A stretch of DNA of 64,000 bases from Paenibacillus plantiphilus (lineage in GTDB: Bacteria > Bacillota > Bacilli > Paenibacillales > Paenibacillaceae): NCBI RefSeq assembly GCF_927798095.1, contig NZ_CAKMMF010000010.1:1-64000 (forward strand). Reading direction: 5' to 3'. Below the pieces are notes generated by a model. The model did not search any database. It saw only the letters and a program-made list of their open reading frames with translations, and was not told where the DNA came from. The position numbers were made by a program, and so were the translations under genes. The stretch's first letter is position 1. Every line of letters starts with the position of its first letter. This document shows positions 51,774 through 61,261 of this stretch, piece by piece.

Positions 51774-53084
51774 TTGAGCGAAATTTATCGAAAAAGACAG
51801 GATGAACGTTCTAAAATTGCTTTTGAAAAAGCGAAAAAGGTTATCCCGGGCGGGGTGAATTCGCCTGTTCGCGCATTCCGCTCTGTCGGTCTGACCCCAG
51901 TATATATGGAGCGTGGCGAAGGCTATCGGGTCTATGATATTGACGGCAATAACTATATCGATTATGTCGGTTCCTGGGGACCGCTTATTATGGGGCACGC
52001 TCATCCTGAGGTAATCGAGGCCATCAAGCGAACTGCCGAGAAAGGAACAAGCTTCGGCGCGCCGACTGAGCTGGAAACGGTCATGGCCGAGCTTGTGTGC
52101 GAGCGTGTTCCGTCTATTGAAGTGGTGAGGATGGTTAACTCCGGCACTGAGGCTACGATGAGCGTTCTCCGCCTGGCAAGAGGATATACGAAGCGCAGCA
52201 AAATTTTGAAGTTCGAGGGCTCTTATCACGGTCATGCCGATTCTCTTCTGATCAAAGCAGGATCAGGCGTAGCGACTCTTGGACTGCCGGACAGTCCAGG
52301 TGTGCCGGAAAGCATCGCGTCCCATACCATTACCGTGCCTTATAATGATTTGGCTTCTGTCAAGCTGGCGTTCGAGAAGTTCGGCGAGGAGATTGCGTGT
52401 ATTATTGTCGAGCCTATTGCCGGAAATATGGGGGTCGTTCCTCCGCTTCCAGGCTTTCTGGAAGGTCTGCGCGAGGTTACTGAGCAGTACGGAAGCTTGC
52501 TGATCTTCGACGAGGTGATGACAGGCTTCCGTGTTCACTATCATTGTGCGCAAGGCTTGTACGGCATTACACCCGATCTGACCTGTCTGGGCAAAGTCAT
52601 TGGCGGCGGGTTGCCGGTTGGAGCATATGGCGGTAAACGCGAAATTATGGAGATGATCGCACCAAGCGGACCGATTTATCAAGCGGGCACATTGTCTGGC
52701 AATCCACTTGCCATGGCAGCAGGCTATACAACGTTAAGCCTGTTGAAACCGGAAACCTACGAGCATCTGGAAAAGCTGTCTGTGCGACTGCAGCGCGGCT
52801 TTGAAGCGAATGCTTCCAAGCATGGGGTCGCATGTACGATTAATCGGGTCGGTTCTATGGTGTGTCCTTTCTTTACAGGGGACCATGTTATTAATTATGA
52901 TACAGCCAAGGGAGCAGATCTGGAACGGTTTAGAGCATATTTTGGCTACATGCTGGATCAGGGTGTCAGTATTGCGCCATCGCAATTTGAAGGGATGTTC
53001 GTCTCTGCGGTTCATGACGAAGCAGCCATTGACGCAACGATTGCAGCGCATGATGAGGCGCTGAGAAGGTTAGTGAATTCGTAA
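51774..53084 (+). CDS. hemL: Glutamate-1-semialdehyde 2,1-aminomutase
   Basis: PLP enzyme that isomerises glutamate-1-semialdehyde to aminolevulinate, following HemA. About 436 aa. [17 protein letters not shown] starts the domain. [20 protein letters not shown] holds the cofactor-phosphate site, [18 protein letters not shown] the PLP Asp, and [17 protein letters not shown] the Schiff-base Lys. The TTG at 51774 is preferred because TAGGAG lies eight bases upstream; GTG at 51765 would leave almost no spacing. The Crp/Fnr-type gene is divergent from it. In Bacillus hemL directly follows hemB. Confidence 0.96.
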   Translation: MSEIYRKRQDERSKIAFEKAKKVIPGGVNSPVRAFRSVGLTPVYMERGEGYRVYDIDGNNYIDYVGSWGPLIMGHAHPEVIEAIKRTAEKGTSFGAPTELETVMAELVCERVPSIEVVRMVNSGTEATMSVLRLARGYTKRSKILKFEGSYHGHADSLLIKAGSGVATLGLPDSPGVPESIASHTITVPYNDLASVKLAFEKFGEEIACIIVEPIAGNMGVVPPLPGFLEGLREVTEQYGSLLIFDEVMTGFRVHYHCAQGLYGITPDLTCLGKVIGGGLPVGAYGGKREIMEMIAPSGPIYQAGTLSGNPLAMAAGYTTLSLLKPETYEHLEKLSVRLQRGFEANASKHGVACTINRVGSMVCPFFTGDHVINYDTAKGADLERFRAYFGYMLDQGVSIAPSQFEGMFVSAVHDEAAIDATIAAHDEALRRLVNS

Positions 53085-53130
53085 TTGCGTGGAATGTGAG
53101 TCCACACAATGAATATGTTTTTTGCGACCA

Positions 53131-53165
53131 GGCTGTTGGTGAATTCCAACAGCCGGTTCTTGTTT
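53131..53165 (+). terminator. Terminator after hemL
   Basis: GGCTGTTGG-TGAATT-CCAACAGCC is a perfect 9-bp stem, followed by GGTTCTTGTTTT. Confidence 0.85.
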
Positions 53166-53304
53166 TAGGCTTGCGTGGCGATAGCGTATGTGGGCTCAAC
53201 AAAGGCTTCCCCGCCAATAGGCTGCTCTACGTCACCCTCAGCATGAAAGTGGCGCTGCTTTATCAGTTGCGCCCCCTCACGAATGGCAACGGCTGTGCCA
53301 CTGG

Positions 53305-53504
53305 CACTATGTCAGAATGCCAGTATGTCAGTATGTCAGAATGCCAGTATGTCTGAATTCCAGTATGTCAGAATGTCAGAATGTCAGTATCTCAGTATGC
53401 CAGTATGCCAGTATGCCAGTATGCCAGAATGCCAGTATGTCTGAATTCCAGTATGTCAGAATGTCAGTATCTCAGTATCTCAGTATGTCAGAACGGCACT
53501 ATGC
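53305..53504. repeat. 8-bp tandem repeat, about 25 units
   Basis: Consensus CAGWATGY runs in strict 8-bp register from 53305 to 53504. Larger blocks are also repeated within it: the run CAGTATGT-CTGAATTC-CAGTATGT-CAGAATGT occurs twice. Eight is not a multiple of three, so all three frames stay open with similar words (for example QYVRMPVC), which creates false ORFs. Confidence 0.92.
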
Positions 53505-53534
53505 CAGTGGCAGACCTGCCGCCTCACACAGCAC

Positions 53535-53730
53535 GAGCATTAAGCCGTTTTTTCCGGCTTAATGCTCGCGAAATGTTCGTTTGGTACGCTGTAAGCAGGT
53601 TTTTCCGTTTTAAAGCTACAGAGAAAGCAACCGGAAAGGCTTTGCCCACGCTATAACACGATTTTTCCTGCTTACAGCACACTTCGCGCTGAAATTTCTC
53701 GCGTTAACACGGAATTTCCTGCTTACAGCG
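53535..53730. repeat. Hairpin-forming repeats of the CTGTAAGCAGG family
   Basis: GAGCATTAAGCCG-TTTTTT-CCGGCTTAATGCTC (53535-53567) is a 13-bp hairpin with an all-T loop. It is followed by GCTGTAAGCAGG-TTTTT-CCGTTTTAAAGC (about 53589-53615) and two copies of the form ACACGR-TTT-CCTGCTTACAGC (about 53649-53678 and 53701-53729). These match the stem halves found in the 113-bp repeats at 16399-16730. Confidence 0.75.
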
Positions 53731-53994
53731 GATAGTAGCAGTAGACATTGCCTTTGCTGCAATGGGGACCGTTATCTATATTCGTCAACAGTAGGTTGAA
53801 TAGGAAATAGGAACGATTTCAGTTCATTGTCCATCGGACTTTTACCCGACAGCTTGATTTGACTGGAGATGGACCCGAAATTACGCTTTCTCATCAATTT
53901 TTCTGTATTTCTGCAGCGACGAGAATGGTAGCACCGACTGAAAAATCATGCCAATGGGAAAATGCACCGTGGATTGTCACTATAGCCTCTGACG

Positions 53995-54136
53995 ATGCAA
54001 TATGCTCGGCAACACTTTAAAGATATGCTGCAATGTATTGTACTCGGCAAAACTTGGGGATGCTCGATGCAGTTTTGCGAAGCAAAACCTTTTTAGGGAT
54101 ATGCTCGATGCAGTTTTGCGATGCAAAACTTTTAGG
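53995..54136. repeat. Direct repeats of about 40 bp, two good and two degraded copies
   Basis: GCTCGATGCAGTTTTGCGAWGCAAAAC occurs twice (about 54061-54092 and 54102-54130), each containing the hairpin GTTTTGC/GCAAAAC followed by T residues. Two weaker upstream copies carry TGCTCGGCAACACTTT and TACTCGGCAAAACTTG. The last copy ends immediately before the ribosome binding site of the pseudouridine synthase gene. Confidence 0.8.
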
Positions 54137-54148
54137 AGGGAGAGCAGT

Positions 54149-55141
54149 GTGATGGAATGGGACCATATGGTGCGAAATGGGGATTGGCTGGAGCTGCCTG
54201 TGGAAGCGCTGGAGGCATGGACGGGCTCCGATTTGCGAAACACATCTGGTGATGGCAATGAAATGACTGGTTTGCGGGCCGAGAGTCATCCGCATCATGT
54301 GCGGCAATGGCTGCTGGCTCGTTCGCTGTTTCCGGAGAGATGGATCAACCGCTTGTTCTCAGTAGGTGGTATACAGTTAATGGATGAGGCCGTTCGGCTG
54401 CGCGCCTTTCCTTCGGCAGATGTGGAGAGAGAACCGATGTATCGGCTGGCGAAGCTTCCTCCCTCTCCTGCGGAGAAGGGGATATCGATTCTCTATGAGG
54501 ACGACTGGTGCCTCGTATTGGATAAACCATCCGGTATGCCAGTCCACCCGTCTGCTCCCGGTCAGCGCGGTACGTTGGCTGAAGCAGCGGCGCGTCATTG
54601 TTTGATGATGGGAGATCCACAGCCAGTGAAGCATATTCATCGGCTGGATGACGATACAGCAGGCCCTGTGCTTTTCGCAAAGAATGATCTTGCGCAACTG
54701 CGTCTTGATGAAGCGATGAGGCAGAAGAGGATTGACAGGCGATATGCCGCAATCGTACAAGGAACGTTATCGCGCAAGCAAGGTACTATTAATGAACCGA
54801 TAGGCAAGGATCGGCATCATGGCGCCCGCAGACGAGTTTCGAATACAGGGGATCAGGCGGTCACTCACTATAAGGTTGCGGAGGAATATCGTCTGGCCTC
54901 GCTGGTGCGACTTCAGCTAGATACCGGCCGGACGCATCAAATTCGTGTGCATATGAGCCATTTGGGGCATCCGCTAGTCGGTGATACGCTATATGGCGGA
55001 AGCAATCTTTACCTCAATCATCAGGCGCTTCGCGGTGAGCTTCTTGTTTTTCCGCATCCGTTGACTGGAAATGAAATAACAACAGCTGCTCCAGAGCCTT
55101 ATTGGTTCACTAAAGTCCGCGAGCAGATCAGCATCGAATAA
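54149..55141 (+). CDS. RluA-family RNA pseudouridine synthase
   Basis: About 330-aa enzyme that converts uridine to pseudouridine in rRNA or tRNA. The catalytic Asp lies in HIHRLDDDTAGPVLFAKN, where the usual Thr-Ser-Gly is Thr-Ala-Gly. Other motifs are LVLDKPSGMPVHPSAPGQ, DRRYAAIVQG and TGRTHQIRVHMSHLGHPLVGD. The N-terminal region (about 1-100) lacks a clear S4 domain. AGGAGGG lies eight bases before the GTG at 54149; ATG at 54152 is almost as good. A longer frame from 54002 would run through the upstream repeats. The exact target site is unknown. Confidence 0.9.
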   Translation: MMEWDHMVRNGDWLELPVEALEAWTGSDLRNTSGDGNEMTGLRAESHPHHVRQWLLARSLFPERWINRLFSVGGIQLMDEAVRLRAFPSADVEREPMYRLAKLPPSPAEKGISILYEDDWCLVLDKPSGMPVHPSAPGQRGTLAEAAARHCLMMGDPQPVKHIHRLDDDTAGPVLFAKNDLAQLRLDEAMRQKRIDRRYAAIVQGTLSRKQGTINEPIGKDRHHGARRRVSNTGDQAVTHYKVAEEYRLASLVRLQLDTGRTHQIRVHMSHLGHPLVGDTLYGGSNLYLNHQALRGELLVFPHPLTGNEITTAAPEPYWFTKVREQISIE

Positions 55142-55236
55142 AAATCGTAGTCATGTTCGTCCTCCCCAGGCCATATAGATAAATAGGGAAGATAGCTGTA
55201 ACCAAGCTATGAGTAGGGGAAAGGAGGACGACAAGC

Positions 55237-56628
55237 GTGTCCAACGGGTCGAACGGGTTGCGATTTGACGTATATGAACGTGTGCATTTGCCTGATGACA
55301 TGGCAGCAATCGATGAACTGGAAGAAATTGAGCTTGTTCCACGCATCCAAATTGTACAGCAAGGTGAACAGGTGCTGCTCAAAGGACATCTGCTGTTAAC
55401 GGGTATTTATCGAGCGCAGGATGATCCTTCGGTCGAGCAGCCGCTGGAGCATTGGATTCCGGTTGAAATTACGCTGCCGATGAACCGTGTTCATCGGCTT
55501 GACGACATCTCGGTAGAAATTGATAATTTCGATGTCGAGCTCCTGTCATCAAGAACACTCAATATTACAGGAGTTCTATCCTTGCTGGGCATTGAGCTGG
55601 AAAAGCAGCCCCAGCAGGAGAGCTGGCAGCGGGAAGAGCCATTCACAGTCGTTCATAGGCGTGAAGCGGAGCCTGAACAGGTTGAGCCCTTCAGCAGTTT
55701 GGATCAATGGGCAGAGCCGTCAGTTCCCGTAACAGATAATGATCTGGAGCATCGGACGGCTCTGGAGCTACAGCAGCGTGAACGTTTGATTCAAGAAGCA
55801 GAGGCTAGGGAGAAGGCGCTGCAGTACGAAGCGGAATCGCAGGAGCAGCTGCTGCGTGAGGCTGCTCGTCGCGAAGAGGAGACACGAGCAGCAATTCGTC
55901 GTGAAGAGAGCCAGCGAGCGGCAATTCGGCGCGAGGAGGAAGAGCGTGAAGCATTAGCTCGCAATGAGACTGAGCGCGAGGTAGCGAGGCAGGAGGCTGA
56001 GCAGCGAGCGGCTTTTTTCCGGGAGGAGAATGAGTCTGGATCGGCAGCGCAAAAGAATGAAAGCTCGGAACCAGTGAATTCATTCGTCCAGCAGCCGGAA
56101 CCTGAGCGTGAGCGTTTCGATTCCGGGGCAAATATGGATGAAACAGGTCCTCAGAACAGCGGTAGTGATTCCTTTCAGGAAGCAGCGACGCCCTCGGCTT
56201 TTCATGCTCCGCCGCCAATTAGTGATGTGACTTCAGCGGAATTGGATAACAAGAAAGAAATACGTGTTGCGCTAGTGGGCAAATCAGTGACGGCAGAACC
56301 TGACCCGGCGGCCTCTGGCCTGGGAATTCGTTCATTGCTCCAGTCGAGCAAGCGTGAGCAGGAGGCAAGGGCGATCGCGGAGCAATCCGCTCAGAAAGCG
56401 GCTGAGGAAGCGAATAAGTCGGCTGGCGATGATATTGAATGGAAAAATATTTTCTTCGGCCAGTCCATCGATGAGTCATTCCGCAAGCTGCGCATATGTA
56501 TTGTGCAGCGCGAGGAGACACTGGAATTAATCGCTGGCCGTTACCAGCTTCAGCCGCGCGAGATCGCACTCTATAATCGCCTCTCCGACGGAAATATTAC
56601 TGAGGGCCAAGTGCTCTATATACCATGA
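55237..56628 (+). CDS. spoVID: SpoVID-like spore coat assembly protein with C-terminal LysM
   Basis: Coat morphogenetic protein that helps encase the forespore. 463 aa. The N-terminal conserved domain (about 5-130) starts LRFDVYERVHLPDDMAAIDE. The middle (about 180-300) is extremely charged, with Arg-Glu-Glu repeats such as AAIRREESQRAAIRREEEER, probably a single long helix. The C-terminal LysM (about 415-463) reads CIVQREETLELIAGRYQLQP and ends GQVLYIP. The GTG start has AAAGGAGG upstream. The order hemL-spoVID-valS-folC agrees with Bacillus subtilis, except that ysxE is missing and the pseudouridine synthase gene intervenes. Confidence 0.88.
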   Translation: MSNGSNGLRFDVYERVHLPDDMAAIDELEEIELVPRIQIVQQGEQVLLKGHLLLTGIYRAQDDPSVEQPLEHWIPVEITLPMNRVHRLDDISVEIDNFDVELLSSRTLNITGVLSLLGIELEKQPQQESWQREEPFTVVHRREAEPEQVEPFSSLDQWAEPSVPVTDNDLEHRTALELQQRERLIQEAEAREKALQYEAESQEQLLREAARREEETRAAIRREESQRAAIRREEEEREALARNETEREVARQEAEQRAAFFREENESGSAAQKNESSEPVNSFVQQPEPERERFDSGANMDETGPQNSGSDSFQEAATPSAFHAPPPISDVTSAELDNKKEIRVALVGKSVTAEPDPAASGLGIRSLLQSSKREQEARAIAEQSAQKAAEEANKSAGDDIEWKNIFFGQSIDESFRKLRICIVQREETLELIAGRYQLQPREIALYNRLSDGNITEGQVLYIP

Positions 56629-56635
56629 CTTGTTC

Positions 56636-56680
56636 GCAATCCCCCTTCAGGCCGACGAGGTCTTTGCAGGGGGATTGCTT
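56636..56680 (+). terminator. Terminator after spoVID
   Basis: GCAATCCCCC and GGGGGATTGC form a perfect 10-bp stem; a short T-rich stretch follows. Confidence 0.85.
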
Positions 56681-56755
56681 ATCGTTTTCCGCTTTTCAGC
56701 GAATATATGGACTGACTTTTTCAATAGCCTGTGAAGGAGAGGCCAGCTGCTGGGA

Positions 56756-56785
56756 TTGACGCGGGTAATTAATAACGTGTATGAT
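56756..56785 (+). promoter_or_regulatory. Promoter of the valS T-box transcript
   Basis: TTGACG and TATGAT are separated by 18 bp. The expected start lies just before the T-box leader. Confidence 0.7.
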
Positions 56786-56805
56786 AGAAAATATAGGGTT
56801 ATACT

Positions 56806-57084
56806 TTGACTATAAAGACGTTGATGGGGAAGAGTGGCAGCTGTGCCTTCAGAGAGTGGAACTGTTACGCTGAGAGGTTCTGCAGGATTGACTGTTGCGA
56901 CAAGTCACCCCGGAGTTGCTCGAATGAAACGAATCGATTCGTTAGTTCCTGCCGGCAGCAGCCGTTATCTGTTTGAGGTGTCGTACTTAGCGTTATCGCG
57001 CTGAACGAAACAAAGGTGGTACCGCGGAAGCTAAACCTTTCGTCCTTTGCAATATAGGGGCGGAAGGTTTTATTTGTTTTTCTC
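56806..57084 (+). promoter_or_regulatory. T-box leader upstream of valS
   Basis: The T-box core AAGGTGGTACCGCGG at 57013-57027 is followed by the terminator AAACCTTTCGTCC...GGGGCGGAAGGTTTTA (about 57034-57073). The 5' part has the usual start GATGGGGAAGAGTGG and the AG-bulge element CAGAGAG. Uncharged tRNA binds the leader and prevents termination, raising valyl-tRNA synthetase expression. A valine specifier is expected from the downstream gene; I could not place the specifier codon with confidence. Confidence 0.95.
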
Positions 57085-57159
57085 TAAGCAGCTACGTCAT
57101 CCGGACCGCGTCCCTGGACGCCGGGAGCCGGCTTGCGAAATTATTGGAGGTAGGAAACG

Positions 57160-59820
57160 ATGTCTGAGAAACAAGTGACGACCGAGATGCCGACGACATA
57201 CGACCCGAAAGCATCGGAAGCACGTTGGTATGAGTATTGGCTGAAAGGCGATTATTTTAAAGCTGGCAACCGGCCTGATGCGCCGTCTTACACGGTCGTT
57301 ATTCCGCCGCCCAACGTTACAGGATTGCTGCATATCGGGCATGCGCTCGACTGCACGCTTCAGGATATTATGATTCGCACGAAACGGATGCAAGGATTCG
57401 ATGCATTGTGGCTGCCGGGCAGTGATCATGCCGGCATTGCAACGCAGACGAAGGTGGAGCAGAAGCTGCGCGAGGAGGGAATTTCCCGTCATGATCTGGG
57501 TCGGGAGAAGTTTCTTGAGAAGGTATGGGAATGGAAGGAGCATTATGCGGAAACCATTCATCAGCAATGGGCTAAGATGGGCTTCTCACTCGATTACTCC
57601 CGCGAAAGGTTCACGCTGGACGAGGGACTTTCTCAAGCGGTTAGAGAAGTATTCGTACGCCTGTACGATAAAGGATTAATATACCGCGGCAAGAAGATCA
57701 TCAACTGGGACCCTGCTGCCCGAACTGCGTTGTCAGACATTGAGGTGGAGCACAAGGAAGTGAATGGTCACCTCTATCATTTGCAATATCCGCTCAAGGA
57801 CGGCAGCGGCTTCATGACTGTAGCGACGACACGCCCTGAGACGATGCTTGGCGATACAGCTGTAGCTGTTCATCCTGAGGATGAGCGCTATAAGCATCTG
57901 ATCGGACAAATGCTGGTGCTTCCAATTATAGGCCGCGAAATTCCGATTGTAGGCGACGAGTATGTGGACAAGGAGTTTGGTTCCGGCGCGGTCAAAATTA
58001 CACCAGCGCATGATCCGAACGACTTTGAGGTTGGTCAGCGGCATGATCTGGCCCAAATCGTCATCATGGACGAGAGCGGCACGATGAATGAGGAGGCCGG
58101 TCCTTATAAGGGACTGGACAGAGCGGTCTGCAGGAAGAGGATCGTTGCTGACCTGCAGAATCAGGGCGTATGCATTCTAATTGAGGACCATGTGCATCAG
58201 GTGGGACATAGTGAGCGCAGTGGAGCTGTAATTGAGCCGTATTTGTCCACGCAATGGTTTGTATCCATGAAGCCGCTTGCTGAAACGGCGATAGAAGCGC
58301 AGCGTTCTGGCAAAGGCGTTAACTTTGTGCCGGATCGCTTCGAGAAGATCTATTTGAACTGGATTGAGAATGTTCGCGATTGGTGCGTATCACGTCAATT
58401 ATGGTGGGGACACCGGATTCCGGCGTGGTACTGCGATTCTTGTGAGGCTATGCATGTATCCCGCGAAAACTTGACCGAATGCAGCAAATGCGGCAGCTCC
58501 TCGCTACGACAGGATGAGGACGTTCTTGATACGTGGTTCAGCTCGGCCTTATGGCCGTTCTCGACGCTTGGCTGGCCGCAGGAAACGGAAGATATGAAAC
58601 GCTTCTACCCGACAAGCTTGCTCGTTACGGGCTATGATATTATTTATTTCTGGGTTGCGCGCATGATCTTCACCGCTCTCGAATTTACTGAGCAAATTCC
58701 ATTCAAGGATGTGCTCACACACGGTCTTGTGCGGGATGAGAATAATCAGAAGATGTCCAAATCGCTTGGCAACGGCGTTGATCCGATTGACGTTATTGAA
58801 CGTTATGGCGCAGATGCGATGCGGTTCATGCTCTCGACGGGCAGTACGCCAGGACAAGATTTGCGTTTCCGTTGGGACAAGGTGGAGCAGGCACGCAATT
58901 TCGCCAATAAAATATGGAATGCTTCGCGCTTTGCCCTCATGAATCTGGAGGGAGTCACAGCGGAGGATATCGATATTAGCGGCAAGCTCGGCACTTCTGA
59001 CCGCTGGATTCTGCATCGTCTGAATGAAACGTCGCGTGATGTAACGCGCTTGATTGATGTCTATGAATTCGGCGAGACGGGTCGTCTGTTGAATAATTTT
59101 ATATGGGATGATCTATGCGACTGGTATATTGAGTTCGCGAAGCTGAGCCTGTATGGCAATGATGCCGAAGCGAAGCGGGCAACGCAATCTGTGCTTGCTT
59201 ATGTGCTGGATCGGACACAGCGGCTCATCCACCCGTTTATGCCGTTTATTAGTGAGGAAATATGGCAACACTTGCCGCATGAGGGAGACACGATTACACT
59301 CGCGGAGTGGCCGAAATACGATGCGGCACTGGAAGCGCCGGAGGCTGTTCGCGAGATGGAGCTTCTCATGGCGGTTATCCGCGCGGTTCGGAATATTCGT
59401 GCTGAAGTAAACGTACCGATGAGTAAAAAGGTGGAGCTGCTTATTAAGCCTTCCAACGCGGAGGCAGCGGCCATACTGAGCCGCAATGAGGAATTTATTA
59501 GCCGCTTCTGCGGTACATCCATGCTGGAGATTGGCGTAGACCTATCAGCTCCTGACAAGGCAATGACCGCCATTATTACGGGTGCGGAGCTGTATTTGCC
59601 GCTTGCGGGTCTAATTGATATCGGGCAGGAAATTGCAAGGCTGGAGAAGGAAATTCAGAACTTGAACGCCGAGGTTGAGCGTGTTGAGAAGAAGCTGGGC
59701 AATGCAGGGTTCGTATCAAAGGCGCCTGCCAAGGTCATTGAGGAAGAGAAGGCCAAGATGGCTGATTACGCGGATAAACGCGATAAGGTGAGAGCAAGAA
59801 TAGCGGAGCTGCGCGGATAA
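57160..59820 (+). CDS. valS: Valyl-tRNA synthetase
   Basis: Charges tRNA-Val with valine and edits threonine. 886 aa. The HIGH motif is HIGHAL in [17 protein letters not shown]. The editing domain (about 190-350) carries [17 protein letters not shown], and the KMSKS loop is [12 protein letters not shown]. The C-terminal coiled coil ([20 protein letters not shown]) is typical of ValRS. Start ATG has GGAGGT upstream. It is controlled by the T-box leader. Confidence 0.98.
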   Translation: MSEKQVTTEMPTTYDPKASEARWYEYWLKGDYFKAGNRPDAPSYTVVIPPPNVTGLLHIGHALDCTLQDIMIRTKRMQGFDALWLPGSDHAGIATQTKVEQKLREEGISRHDLGREKFLEKVWEWKEHYAETIHQQWAKMGFSLDYSRERFTLDEGLSQAVREVFVRLYDKGLIYRGKKIINWDPAARTALSDIEVEHKEVNGHLYHLQYPLKDGSGFMTVATTRPETMLGDTAVAVHPEDERYKHLIGQMLVLPIIGREIPIVGDEYVDKEFGSGAVKITPAHDPNDFEVGQRHDLAQIVIMDESGTMNEEAGPYKGLDRAVCRKRIVADLQNQGVCILIEDHVHQVGHSERSGAVIEPYLSTQWFVSMKPLAETAIEAQRSGKGVNFVPDRFEKIYLNWIENVRDWCVSRQLWWGHRIPAWYCDSCEAMHVSRENLTECSKCGSSSLRQDEDVLDTWFSSALWPFSTLGWPQETEDMKRFYPTSLLVTGYDIIYFWVARMIFTALEFTEQIPFKDVLTHGLVRDENNQKMSKSLGNGVDPIDVIERYGADAMRFMLSTGSTPGQDLRFRWDKVEQARNFANKIWNASRFALMNLEGVTAEDIDISGKLGTSDRWILHRLNETSRDVTRLIDVYEFGETGRLLNNFIWDDLCDWYIEFAKLSLYGNDAEAKRATQSVLAYVLDRTQRLIHPFMPFISEEIWQHLPHEGDTITLAEWPKYDAALEAPEAVREMELLMAVIRAVRNIRAEVNVPMSKKVELLIKPSNAEAAAILSRNEEFISRFCGTSMLEIGVDLSAPDKAMTAIITGAELYLPLAGLIDIGQEIARLEKEIQNLNAEVERVEKKLGNAGFVSKAPAKVIEEEKAKMADYADKRDKVRARIAELRG

Positions 59821-59877
59821 CGCGCTGCTCCACTGTTTCTGACATCGATGGTTACTGAGGAAGAAGGGCGAGACAAT

Positions 59878-61254
59878 ATGAGTGACCAGCATCTGGGAGC
59901 TAAGACAGCTCCGTTTGCTACATATGAGGAAGCAAGGGACTGGATCGAAGGACTTGTTCCGTTCGGCATTCGTCCCGGCCTGGAGCGCATCCTGAAGCTG
60001 ATGGAGGCCTTCGGCAATCCGCAGCGCCGGCTAAAGTTTATTCATGTCGCCGGCACGAATGGCAAGGGATCTACCTGTGCTTATTTGACCAGTGTGCTGA
60101 TCCATTGCGGTTATGATGTAGGGACCTTTACGTCACCGTATATTACAAAGTTCACGAACCGATTTCAATATAACGGGGTTGATATCCCGGAAGAGACTCT
60201 GCTTAAGCTTGCGAATGATCTGAGGCCTTGTGTGGAAGAGATCGCGGCAACTGAGCTAGGGTCTCCGTCTATGTTTGAAGTATCAACTGCACTGGCTATC
60301 CTCTATTATGCCAAGGTTGCCTATCCTGATTTTGTCATCATGGAAACTGGGCTTGGGGGCCGGCTTGATGTTACGAATATAATCACGCCTCTCGTTTCGG
60401 TCATCACGAATGTAGGCCATGACCATATGGATATTCTGGGGGATACGATTGCGGACATTACGAGGGAGAAGGCTGGGATTATTAAACCTGGTGTACCGGT
60501 CGTAAGCGCAGTTACCCAGCCTGAAGCTGTAGATATTATTGTCAATACGGCGAGCAAGAACAACAGCTCCTTATATTTGCTGGGCGACCATTTCTCTGAA
60601 TCCACGCTTGAGGTGAAGGAGAATAGGCAGACCTTTGCTTTTCGGGGAATTCTCCGTTCGATTGAGCCGCTAACGATCACACTCAGCGGTGCTCATCAAC
60701 GGACGAATGCTGCGGTTGCTGTTATGACGCTGGAGGTTATGCGCCAGTACTATGCGCTTATTCTGGAAGATGATGATTTGCGCCGGGGATTACAGGAAGC
60801 GGCATGGCCTGGACGTCTGGAGATGGTCAAGGAATCACCGCGTATCCTGCTGGACGGAGCGCATAATCCAGAGGGAGCGCAAACGTTGGCGGCGGCGCTT
60901 CGCGAGACGTATCGGTATGAGCGGCTTCATCTTATGATCGGGATGCTGGCGAATAAGAATCATAGTGACACATTGCGGCATATACTACCTCTAGTGGATA
61001 CGCTCGTTGTGACTGAGCCCCATTTCCGCAAAGCAAAGCCTGCAGAGGAGCTTGCATTGCTGGTACAGGAAATGCAGGAGGAAATCGGCAGTGCATTCGA
61101 GCTAATAATTGAACCGAACTGGAAAAAAGCGTTGGATCGGCTGCAGCAATTGACCGGCAATGCCGATTTGGCGGTGGTGACCGGCACGCTTTATTTGATT
61201 GCCGATGTTCGCTCGCAGTTGCTTTACAACACAGAATCTGAAAAAGGATGGTGA
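59878..61254 (+). CDS. folC: Folylpolyglutamate/dihydrofolate synthase
   Basis: Adds glutamates to folates and may also make dihydrofolate from dihydropteroate. About 458 aa. The ATP loop is [17 protein letters not shown], followed by the omega-loop region [42 protein letters not shown] and [16 protein letters not shown] are family motifs. The ATG at 59878 is preferred over 59848, with AAGGGCGAG close upstream. It follows valS by 57 bp, as in Bacillus, and its stop lies 7 bp before the murC start. Confidence 0.95.
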   Translation: MSDQHLGAKTAPFATYEEARDWIEGLVPFGIRPGLERILKLMEAFGNPQRRLKFIHVAGTNGKGSTCAYLTSVLIHCGYDVGTFTSPYITKFTNRFQYNGVDIPEETLLKLANDLRPCVEEIAATELGSPSMFEVSTALAILYYAKVAYPDFVIMETGLGGRLDVTNIITPLVSVITNVGHDHMDILGDTIADITREKAGIIKPGVPVVSAVTQPEAVDIIVNTASKNNSSLYLLGDHFSESTLEVKENRQTFAFRGILRSIEPLTITLSGAHQRTNAAVAVMTLEVMRQYYALILEDDDLRRGLQEAAWPGRLEMVKESPRILLDGAHNPEGAQTLAAALRETYRYERLHLMIGMLANKNHSDTLRHILPLVDTLVVTEPHFRKAKPAEELALLVQEMQEEIGSAFELIIEPNWKKALDRLQQLTGNADLAVVTGTLYLIADVRSQLLYNTESEKGW

Positions 61255-61261
61255 TCCGTTT

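Larger units (their letters stand above)
53085..54148. other. 1.06-kb repeat-rich gene-free stretch
   Basis: After the hemL terminator there is no credible gene until the pseudouridine synthase. The stretch holds an 8-bp tandem array, a series of CTGTAAGCAGG-type hairpins and a set of about 40-bp direct repeats. About 53730-54000 shows nothing recognisable. Open frames here run through repeats and lack ribosome binding sites. Confidence 0.7.

Noticed and set aside
53317-53656. Open frames through the 8-bp array
   Set aside because: An 8-bp unit with few stop words keeps all frames open; the products are low-complexity QYVRMPVC-like repeats.
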